Shown: in pieces, positions 1 through 5,613 of the stretch
Numbering within the stretch: position 1 is the first letter of the stretch
Layout of the letters: each line of letters starts with the position of its first letter
Assembly (NCBI GenBank): GCA_016839655.1
Contig: JAEOTW010000170.1
Location: forward strand, 1 to 7,650
Reading direction: 5' to 3'
From: Promethearchaeota archaeon
GTDB lineage: Archaea; Asgardarchaeota; Lokiarchaeia; Sigynarchaeales; SOKP01
DNA: 7,650 bases
Made by a program: the position numbers and the translations under genes
Notes under the pieces: generated by a model
The model's input: only the letters and a program-made list of their open reading frames with translations
What the model was told of the DNA's origin: nothing
Databases searched by the model: none

Positions 1-340
1 GAGGAACTCCATGCATTGCTGCTACGAATTTGACATTTTCTTCAGCACGTAATACTTCATAAATTGTTATTACTTGAGGGCATACACCTATTTTCTTAAC
101 AATTTCATTTTTTCCAGTTAAGATACTATGATTATTGACGTAAGCATCTCCCGCTGTCGGCGTTAAGACTGTGGTTAGCATACGAACTAATGTAGTTTTT
201 CCCGCACCATTAGGACCAAGGATGCTAAATAATTCACCTTTTCTAATCTTTAGAGATAATCCATCTACAGCTTTAACTTCTTTAAAATGTTTTTTAAGAT
301 CTTTAATTTCTATTGCGTTTGAATCTTTAATTATGCTCAT
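1..340 (-). CDS. ABC transporter ATP-binding protein, N-terminal part (cut by window edge)
   Basis: This is the cytoplasmic nucleotide-binding subunit of an ABC transporter, which hydrolyses ATP to drive a membrane partner. About 113 codons are present and the gene continues beyond the left edge. Reading from ATG at 340-338, the first beta strand (AIEIKDLKKHF) starts at residue 9. The Walker A motif GPNGAGKTT lies at residues 42-50, and the Q-loop glutamine is Q89 in the stretch GVCPQVITIYEVL. The signature motif, Walker B and H-loop would lie outside the window. The spacing and the GELFSILGPNGAGKTTLVRML style resemble the DrrA/CcmA-type exporter ATPases (family knowledge), but the substrate cannot be told. 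No Shine-Dalgarno sequence precedes the ATG, and an A/T-rich box about 26 bases upstream fits a leaderless message. A membrane-anchored winged-helix regulator lies upstream on the same strand and could control it (inference). Function as an ABC ATPase is near certain. Confidence 0.93.
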   Translation of the reverse strand, partial: MSIIKDSNAIEIKDLKKHFKEVKAVDGLSLKIRKGELFSILGPNGAGKTTLVRMLTTVLTPTAGDAYVNNHSILTGKNEIVKKIGVCPQVITIYEVLRAEENVKFVAAMHGVP

Positions 341-358
341 TTTTTATGGTGTACAAGA

Positions 359-370
359 AATTTATATTTT
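359..370 (-). promoter_or_regulatory. Possible TATA box for the ABC ATPase gene
   Basis: On the minus strand this reads AAAATATAAATT and is centred about 25 bases before the ATG at 340. Archaeal TATA boxes sit about 26 bases before the transcription start, so a leaderless transcript would result. In such AT-rich DNA the assignment is tentative. A second candidate lies at 411-420. Confidence 0.35.
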
Positions 371-410
371 TGATTTTTATTGTAGATATTTTTTTTTAAA
401 TTAAAAGAAT

Positions 411-420
411 GTTATATAAG
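411..420 (-). promoter_or_regulatory. Alternative TATA box for the ABC ATPase gene
   Basis: On the minus strand this reads CTTATATAAC, a closer match to the archaeal TATA consensus than the box at 359-370. It would place the transcription start near 390 and give a leader of about 50 bases. Its presence argues that the ABC gene can be transcribed separately from the regulator gene upstream. Confidence 0.35.
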
Positions 421-522
421 AATAGGAGTCCAAATTTTGAAAACTTTCTATAAACTAATTCTAATTTAGTTAATTGATTATTAGCAACCTTATAATATTA
501 ATACAAAAGTGGAAGAAATTTT

Positions 523-540
523 AGTAAAAATTTTTTTACT
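523..540. repeat. 18-base inverted repeat in intergenic DNA
   Basis: The arms AGTAAAAA (523-530) and TTTTTACT (533-540) are perfectly complementary around a two-base TT centre. It lies about 90 bases past the regulator stop codon. It could be part of a transcription end signal or a protein-binding site. The A/T-rich arms make chance occurrence plausible. Confidence 0.35.
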
Positions 541-630
541 CATTTTCATCTTAAATAAGTTAAAGGACTCTCGAATTCAGAGATTTTCTTATTCTAAATC
601 CATATCATATTTAAAAATAAGCTAAATAAA

Positions 631-1122
631 TTAATAACTCTTTCTCAATGTCCATACTATTATATAATTTATGGTAGAAATTATAGTTATCACAATATTG
701 ACAAAAGTAATTGTCCAAAAACCAAGATCCGCTCCTAAAATAAATGGTATGATAGTTGATGCACTTATCCAGCAAATTACAGTAACATAATATGCGTATA
801 AGAATTTCCTTTTATATCTCGAAATCCTAACTGATTCATCAGTTTTACTCAATAAATTAAAGGCAGCTTCTCCGACCTCAGAAAGTATATATTTATTTTC
901 CTTTTGTGTCAAAAATTGTTCTAAACCTTTAAGATGATAAGAAAGAGTTGGACTATCAATAGATTCCATTTTATTTTTAATCTCCGTGAAGGATGAATTT
1001 CCCTCTCCAAGAATTTTAATTATATTTCGTCTAACTTGATGATTTAGGGATTTAAAAATTTCCTCCTCATTAGGAAAAGCTTTGCTCTTTTTTTTTTCTA
1101 CAGATTCACTATTACTAACCAT
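631..1122 (-). CDS. ArsR-like winged-helix regulator with two C-terminal membrane helices
   Basis: A predicted membrane-tethered DNA-binding protein of 163 residues. Residues 1-17 are charged and Lys-rich. Residues about 19-92 form a winged-helix domain: EEIFKSLNHQVRRNIIKIL is the typical first helix pair of archaeal ArsR-like regulators, DSPTLSYHLKGLE (56-68) is the recognition helix with its SYHLKxLE signature, and NKYILSEVGEAAFNLL (76-91) is the wing and following helix. A basic stretch (RISRYKRK, 99-106) precedes two hydrophobic segments at about 107-129 and 133-158, split by a short GAD turn, so the HTH should face the cytoplasm. No metal-binding cysteine cluster is seen, so a metal-sensing role is not supported. 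It is divergent from the membrane protein at 1311 and upstream of the ABC ATPase on the same strand; either could be its target (inference). The start is the first ATG after a TATA-like box. Family call is strong; target and signal are unknown. Confidence 0.85.
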   Translation of the reverse strand: MVSNSESVEKKKSKAFPNEEEIFKSLNHQVRRNIIKILGEGNSSFTEIKNKMESIDSPTLSYHLKGLEQFLTQKENKYILSEVGEAAFNLLSKTDESVRISRYKRKFLYAYYVTVICWISASTIIPFILGADLGFWTITFVNIVITIISTINYIIVWTLRKSY

Positions 1123-1147
1123 TATAAAATCAATTTATTCCTTTTTT

Positions 1148-1160
1148 CTTAATACTTAAG
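1148..1160. promoter_or_regulatory. Possible operator: CTTAA-N3-TTAAG inverted repeat
   Basis: The sequence CTTAATACTTAAG has perfect 5-base arms around a 3-base centre. It lies between the candidate TATA box of the regulator gene (1174-1183) and its ATG, near the predicted transcription start. This is a position where a dimeric winged-helix protein could repress its own gene. The call rests on symmetry and position only. Confidence 0.25.
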
Positions 1161-1173
1161 ATTACCCTATTTT

Positions 1174-1183
1174 GAATATATAG
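1174..1183 (-). promoter_or_regulatory. TATA box for the winged-helix regulator gene
   Basis: On the minus strand this reads CTATATATTC, about 55 bases before the ATG at 1122. It predicts a transcription start near 1150 and a leader of roughly 25-30 bases. No Shine-Dalgarno sequence is evident before the ATG. Confidence 0.4.
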
Positions 1184-1283
1184 TTGTATTAAATAAATGA
1201 ATATAGTGTAAAATGAAATCTAATCACAAACTTTATTATCCAATAATATTAAAAATAGATTTTTCTATTATTCTAATTACATT

Positions 1284-1297
1284 ATTTTAAAAATAAA
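1284..1297 (+). promoter_or_regulatory. TATA-like box for the four-helix membrane protein gene
   Basis: ATTTTAAAAATAAA is centred about 20 bases before the ATG at 1311. This fits a leaderless or nearly leaderless transcript starting at the first or second ATG (1311 or 1323). No Shine-Dalgarno sequence is present. Confidence 0.35.
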
Positions 1298-1310
1298 TCT
1301 TAATAAAAAG

Positions 1311-2798
1311 ATGACAAATAATATGGAACGAAACTTAGAAAAAGGTTTAAACAAGATTCTCAAAAAAGAAAGATTTCAGGGTAAAATGATTAGTTACATG
1401 TCAAAAGTAGGCAAACTATTACTTTTTGTATTACCAATAGTTCTATTAATAGTTACCCTTCTTGCTCTTATTCAGGCCCTCGATTTACCACTAAAAATCA
1501 TATATTTAGTAGTTTTGGTTATATATACATTTAATTCATGCATGTTACTTCTAGGAGCTAATTCTACTGAAAGTTCTCTTAAAATGAGATTAAAATTTGA
1601 AAGAAAACGCGGAAGACCAATAGATAGCCTTGATGGATTTGATTTACTTTCAAGTAGTGTAAAAAGAGTTACAAATTTATTAAAAATCATTTCAATCATT
1701 TGTTTTACTGCGATTATATTATTTGCGATTATGTTAACCATGGATCTTCTCGATATAGGATTTGCTGCTGCTGGTTTTGCATTAATTGGTTTAGGATTGT
1801 CAATACTTATTCGCAGTTTAAACCTCAACATTCATGATGTGAATGGTCTCCAAGATTTCTACCGACCGACGACTCATCAAATTTTCTTAGATAATTTCTT
1901 TGCAGAGATACTTTCTAATCACCTTGACCCAGTCACATTTCTTAAATGGGATGAATATTTAGCAGAATTAAATAAAATTTTAACTCCTGAATTCGTTCAA
2001 AAAATAAAAGAAGCTGAACCAGATGAATTACCTATAACATTTGCATTAGAGAAGTTATTATTTCTTTACTATCTTAAATTTCAAGAAGTTTTAACTGAAG
2101 ATCAATTGATTCAAGAATTAAGAGAAATAATTAATGTTGATTCGGTTAATTTCAACGTCGAAAATGGAGTATATATGGAGGGCGCGTGGTATTTTGGCAT
2201 GAAAGATATATATAAACTCTTCAAATATATAAAAAAATATAATCCTGGCTTTTTCAACATAATAGACAGATTACAACTAGAATTGGCAGACAATATTGAG
2301 CGGATATCAAAAGATCCTATATATCTTGACTCTACAGCTCAAGAAGTAGTGTATCTTAATTCTGAATTGAATATATTTTGTTTCTTATATAATAACGCTC
2401 CAGAAGATAAGAAATATATACTTAAAGTGAATGCACCTGGATTTGCACCAAGCAAACTCAAATTAGATATTCGTGTGGAAGGTCGTGGATTATTTCTCAT
2501 CCCAAACACTCCAATTCCATTAATTTCATCTGAAGGGAGAGATATAGCTGGAGTGTTGTCAACATTGTTAGAAAATGGAGACACTACATGGTTAACATTA
2601 GAACCACGTGAAACAGGTGAACAAACAATTCAGATCTTTTTACTCTCTGAAGATGGAACCATTATTGAAGGAAAAACAAGAGTGGTAAAGGTAACAAAGA
2701 ATATCAAAGATTATCTCAAGAAATTTAGCTCAATCGGAAGTCTTTTGGGTGGGTTAGCCGTACCTCTTGCTAGAATTCTACCTGCATTTATAACTTAA
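1311..2798 (+). CDS. Uncharacterised membrane protein: four membrane helices plus large soluble C-terminal region
   Basis: I do not recognise this 495-residue protein. Residues 1-34 are basic and amphipathic. Predicted membrane helices lie at about 36-57, 61-83, 122-145 and 148-169, as two hairpins joined by a basic loop (MRLKFERKRGRP, 92-103). Two hairpins place both termini on the same side, probably the cytoplasm by the positive-inside rule. Residues 170-340 look helical and acidic (LDPVTFLKWDEYLAELNKIL, then EEL-type repeats). Residues about 343-463 alternate in a way that suggests a beta-sandwich: short strands such as KYILKVNAPGFAP, LKLDIRVEG, TWLTLEPRETG and TIQIFLLSEDG. A weakly hydrophobic helix ends the protein (474-495). 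No catalytic motif, nucleotide-binding loop or cysteine cluster is visible. The start could also be ATG at 1323 (Met5). It is divergent from a membrane-anchored regulator, which suggests but does not prove shared control. It looks like a real gene from its length, clean promoter and T-run end. Confidence 0.85.
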   Translation: MTNNMERNLEKGLNKILKKERFQGKMISYMSKVGKLLLFVLPIVLLIVTLLALIQALDLPLKIIYLVVLVIYTFNSCMLLLGANSTESSLKMRLKFERKRGRPIDSLDGFDLLSSSVKRVTNLLKIISIICFTAIILFAIMLTMDLLDIGFAAAGFALIGLGLSILIRSLNLNIHDVNGLQDFYRPTTHQIFLDNFFAEILSNHLDPVTFLKWDEYLAELNKILTPEFVQKIKEAEPDELPITFALEKLLFLYYLKFQEVLTEDQLIQELREIINVDSVNFNVENGVYMEGAWYFGMKDIYKLFKYIKKYNPGFFNIIDRLQLELADNIERISKDPIYLDSTAQEVVYLNSELNIFCFLYNNAPEDKKYILKVNAPGFAPSKLKLDIRVEGRGLFLIPNTPIPLISSEGRDIAGVLSTLLENGDTTWLTLEPRETGEQTIQIFLLSEDGTIIEGKTRVVKVTKNIKDYLKKFSSIGSLLGGLAVPLARILPAFIT

Positions 2799-2815
2799 AA
2801 GAAATTTAATTCTAA

Positions 2816-2845
2816 TTTTTTCCTACTTTTTTCTCATTAATTTTT
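2816..2845 (+). terminator. T-run terminator of the membrane protein gene
   Basis: Three T runs of 6, 6 and 5 bases (2816-2821, 2827-2832, 2841-2845) begin 17 bases after the stop codon. Oligo-T tracts without a hairpin are the usual archaeal transcription end signal. Confidence 0.55.
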
Positions 2846-2904
2846 AGATTATAATTTATCTTAACCATTAAAGGAAAGCCCCATATTGAATTTTTGTCGC
2901 ATAA

Positions 2905-2916
2905 GTTTAAATATAA
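2905..2916 (+). promoter_or_regulatory. TATA box upstream of the histidine kinase gene
   Basis: GTTTAAATATAA is the best TATA match in the 236-base gap before the kinase. It predicts a start near 2937 and a leader of about 98 bases, unusually long for this window. The 10-base palindrome TAGTTAACTA at 2918-2927 lies just downstream and could be a regulator site. The leader also has a weak possible hairpin (GGAAG at 2952-2956 with CTTCC at 2981-2985). Confidence 0.4.
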
Positions 2917-3021
2917 TTAGTTAACTAGATAAATGTTTGAATTAAATTACAGGAAGAGAATCAATTCGTTTTGTAGACTCCTTCCATTAAGACAACAGGT
3001 TTCCATCCAAAAATAATAATT

Positions 3022-3026
3022 AAGGT
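3022..3026 (+). promoter_or_regulatory. Shine-Dalgarno-like site deciding the TTG start
   Basis: AAGGT ends 8 bases before the TTG at 3035. It is the only convincing ribosome-binding site before a gene in this window. It supports TTG initiation in a message predicted to carry a leader. Confidence 0.45.
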
Positions 3027-3034
3027 AGATAAAA

Positions 3035-5485
3035 TTGACTATATCAGAACTTTATCAAACTGAGCAGAAGTTTAAAGAGCTCTTTGAGAATATAACTTGT
3101 GGAGTTGGTATCTATGAAACAAAAGATAATGGCTTAAGTTTCATAGTTAACGGAATGAATAAAGCGGGATTGAAAATATGCGAAGTTAATAGAAAGGATA
3201 TCATAGGAAAAAATCTTATTGATGTTTTTCCAAATGTAGATGAGTTTGGATTTATTGATGCTTTAAGAAGAGTTTGGAAGACAGGTACGCCTGAGCGTTC
3301 TCCAACAGCTTTATATCAAGATGATAGAGTTTACGGCTGGACTGAAATGTATATTTATAAATTACCATCAAAAAAGGTTGTTACAATTTTTGAAACTCAA
3401 ACAAAACTGGTTGAAACAGAAGAAAAAAGTAGGGAAACAGAAAAAGAATTAGAGAGATTAAATAAGGAATTAGAAGTAAGAGTTAAAAAAAGATCTAAAG
3501 AATTAGAAGAGTCTGAAGGGAAATATCGTAGATTATTTGAAAATTCTCCGATTGCAATAATGGAACAAGATTATTCAGAGGCAAAAAGTTATATTGATCA
3601 TTTAAAATCAAAAGGTATTACCGACTTTAATAAATTCTTTGATGTGAATCCTAAAGAAGTTCTAAAGTTAATGACTATGAATAAAGTAGTTGATGTCAAT
3701 AAAAAAACTTTAGAGTTATATAAGACTGATTCTAAAGAAAATTTCATTTCGAGAGCGAACCATTTAAGCGATACAATAAAGAAAAATATTACTGATGAAG
3801 TTTTATCATACAACAAAAAAGAATTTCTCTCTTTAATGGAGGGTGAACCATTTTATGAATCGGAAATTGCTTCTAAAACTTTTACAGAAGATACAGTCTA
3901 CCTATATGCCAGAACTTCAATATTGCCTGGATTTGAGAACACATGGTCAAAAATTGTAGTTACTCTTATGGATATTACAGAAAGGAAACTAGCTGAAGAA
4001 AAATTAAGGGAATCTGAAGAGAAGTTTAAAACACTTGCTGATCAATCATTAATGGGTATTTTCATTATACAGGAAAACAAAACAATTTATGCAAATCAGA
4101 GGATTGCTGAAATGATGGAATTATCTTTTGAACAAGTTATGAGAATGACTTTAGAAGAACAATTAAAAAGAATCCATCGTGGTGATAGAGAATTCGTTGA
4201 AGAACAGGCAATTAAGAAACAAAGAGGAGATCCAGATGTTATAAATCAATATCAATTCCGTTATATTAAAGAATCAGGTGAATTAATGTGGATTGAAGTA
4301 TATTCCAAAACAATTTTGTATGGGGGAAAGCCTGCTAATTTTGTAACCTTTGTAGATATTACTAATCAAAAAAAAATTGAAGAAGCACTACAGAAATCGG
4401 AAAGTGAAAAATCTGTTATCCTTGAAAGCCTTTTAGAACATATAGTGTATCAAACTCCGGATCATATAGTTATTTATGCTAATAAAGCAGCTGCTGATTC
4501 AGTAAATTTAAAACCAGAACAATTAATTGGTCGTAAATGTTATCAAATCTGGAATAATCGAGAAGAACCATGCGAAGGTTGCCCCGTACAAGAAGCAATA
4601 AAAACTAATAATTCCGCTATTAATGAAATGACTACTCCAGATGGGAGAGTCTGGTATGTGGGAGGTTATCCTGTTAGAGATAAAAACAAAAATATTATAG
4701 GTGTAGTTGAGGCAACATTAGAGATTACTGAGCAAAAAACTGCTGAGGAAAAGGTAAAAAAATCTGAGGAAAAATATCGAAAGGCATATTATCAAGCCAA
4801 TCTTTATCGTGATATTTTTGCCCATGATATTAATAATATTCTTCAAAATATAAGTTCCTCTGCTGAACTTAGCTCTCTTTATCTCAACAATCCTGAAAAA
4901 CTCCACACAATTAAGGAATTATTTGAAATTGTAGATGAGCAAGTTAATAGAGCAAAAAAGTTAATATTAAATGTAAGAAAAATAACTGAATTAGATGAAT
5001 CTAAAATTAATTTAGAAAAAGTAAATGCAAATAATGTGTTAAATAATGCAATAGAGTTTTTAGAATCTAGTTTTCAAACAAGAAATATTAACATTAAAAT
5101 TAATACACCAACTAAAAGAAATTATGTATATGCTAACAACCTCTTATTAGATGTGTTTGAAAACATCTTAATAAATGCCGTTAGATATAACAATAAATCC
5201 AATATTGATATCATAATTGATATTAATAAAGAACAAAAAGAAGAAAAAGACTATCTCAAAATGCAATTTAAAGATAATGGAGTAGGGATTTCTGATTATC
5301 GTAAAAAGAGCATTTTTGAGAGAGGATCACAAAAATCCAAATATAGTAAAGGAATGGGGCTTGGATTATCACTTGTCAAAAAAATCATTGAAATTTATGA
5401 TGGATTTATCTGGGTGGAGGATAGAATTAAGGGAGATTATAAACAAGGAAGTAATTTTGTAATTTTGATTCCTTCTAATTTTTAA
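3035..5485 (+). CDS. Soluble multi-PAS sensor histidine kinase
   Basis: An 816-residue cytoplasmic sensor kinase: it should autophosphorylate a His and pass phosphate to a response regulator. There is no membrane helix. Domains in order: PAS1 at about 11-123; a charged coiled coil at 124-162; PAS2 at about 163-316, of the longer type with a YIDHLKSKGITDFNKFF insert near 186-202; PAS3 at about 325-444; PAS4 at about 455-567 with C502, C513 and C516 (CEGCP); then the kinase core. PAS domains end in DIT-E/N-K linkers followed by SEEK-type helices, typical of signal-relay joints. The phosphoacceptor is H597 in FAHDINNILQNI. The ATPase domain has the N-box (NILINAVRYNN, 710-720), G1 (DNGVGI, 747-752) and G2 (GMGLGLSLV, 773-781), so it looks active. 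No receiver domain follows and no response regulator is in the window. An in-frame TAG at 3026-3028 leaves TTG at 3035 as the first possible start; the next ATG would cut into PAS1. Ligands are unknown. Confidence 0.93.
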   Translation: MTISELYQTEQKFKELFENITCGVGIYETKDNGLSFIVNGMNKAGLKICEVNRKDIIGKNLIDVFPNVDEFGFIDALRRVWKTGTPERSPTALYQDDRVYGWTEMYIYKLPSKKVVTIFETQTKLVETEEKSRETEKELERLNKELEVRVKKRSKELEESEGKYRRLFENSPIAIMEQDYSEAKSYIDHLKSKGITDFNKFFDVNPKEVLKLMTMNKVVDVNKKTLELYKTDSKENFISRANHLSDTIKKNITDEVLSYNKKEFLSLMEGEPFYESEIASKTFTEDTVYLYARTSILPGFENTWSKIVVTLMDITERKLAEEKLRESEEKFKTLADQSLMGIFIIQENKTIYANQRIAEMMELSFEQVMRMTLEEQLKRIHRGDREFVEEQAIKKQRGDPDVINQYQFRYIKESGELMWIEVYSKTILYGGKPANFVTFVDITNQKKIEEALQKSESEKSVILESLLEHIVYQTPDHIVIYANKAAADSVNLKPEQLIGRKCYQIWNNREEPCEGCPVQEAIKTNNSAINEMTTPDGRVWYVGGYPVRDKNKNIIGVVEATLEITEQKTAEEKVKKSEEKYRKAYYQANLYRDIFAHDINNILQNISSSAELSSLYLNNPEKLHTIKELFEIVDEQVNRAKKLILNVRKITELDESKINLEKVNANNVLNNAIEFLESSFQTRNINIKINTPTKRNYVYANNLLLDVFENILINAVRYNNKSNIDIIIDINKEQKEEKDYLKMQFKDNGVGISDYRKKSIFERGSQKSKYSKGMGLGLSLVKKIIEIYDGFIWVEDRIKGDYKQGSNFVILIPSNF

Positions 5486-5498
5486 ATCCCTAATAAAA

Positions 5499-5507
5499 TT
5501 TATTTTT
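5499..5507 (+). terminator. T-rich end signal after the histidine kinase gene
   Basis: TTTATTTTT lies 13 bases past the stop codon. A second pyrimidine-rich stretch (TTTCCTTTTCTTC) follows near 5542. Both fit a loose archaeal T-tract terminator. The 8-base palindrome AGTTAACT at 5511-5518 repeats the core of the one upstream of the kinase. Confidence 0.35.
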
Positions 5508-5576
5508 GCAAGTTAACTAAAATCAATGAAAAATACATTAGTTTCCTTTTCTTCAAACCATCCTTTAAATTATTAC

Positions 5577-5590
5577 TATAAAATTTAAAA
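5577..5590 (+). promoter_or_regulatory. TATA box of the oxidoreductase gene
   Basis: TATAAAATTTAAAA is centred about 30 bases before the ATG at 5614, predicting a start within a few bases of the initiation codon. A second A/T box, GTTATATAG (5591-5599), lies closer, probably too close for an ATG at 5614. An out-of-frame ATG at 5606 reads only eight codons. Confidence 0.4.
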
Positions 5591-5613
5591 GTTATATAGA
5601 TCAAAATGAAATT

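Larger units (their letters stand above)
341..630. other. Intergenic region between regulator and ABC ATPase genes
   Basis: About 290 bases of very AT-rich DNA with no credible gene in any frame. On the minus strand it holds the 3' flank of the regulator gene, an 18-base inverted repeat at 523-540, and two candidate TATA boxes near the ABC gene. A short imperfect palindrome centred on GAATTC lies near 569-583 (CTCT-CGAATTC-AGAG). I see no RNA gene here. Confidence 0.6.

Noticed and set aside
171..404. Open frame of 77 codons on the plus strand
   Set aside because: Most of it is antisense to the ABC ATPase N-terminus, whose Walker A motif and Q-loop are unmistakable; its own product resembles nothing and ends in low-complexity aromatic residues.
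569..583. CTCTCGAATTCAGAG palindrome as an intrinsic terminator
   Set aside because: The stem is only four pairs and no T run follows on the minus strand, the strand on which a terminator would be needed.
1472..1831. Open frame of 119 codons on the minus strand
   Set aside because: Lies wholly inside and antisense to the four-helix membrane protein gene, with no promoter or recognisable product.
2952..2985. GGAAG...CTTCC hairpin as a riboswitch or structured RNA
   Set aside because: Only five pairs with a 24-base loop and no further helices; too weak to call a structured element.
3598..3816. Open frame of 72 codons on the minus strand
   Set aside because: Antisense to PAS2 of the histidine kinase; no independent support.
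5486..5613. Search for direct repeats flanking the oxidoreductase gene, as if it had been inserted into a kinase gene
   Set aside because: The flanks at 5486-5613 and 7138-7169 share no convincing repeat, the upstream kinase is complete, and no transposase or integrase is present, so insertion of the oxidoreductase into one kinase is not supported.
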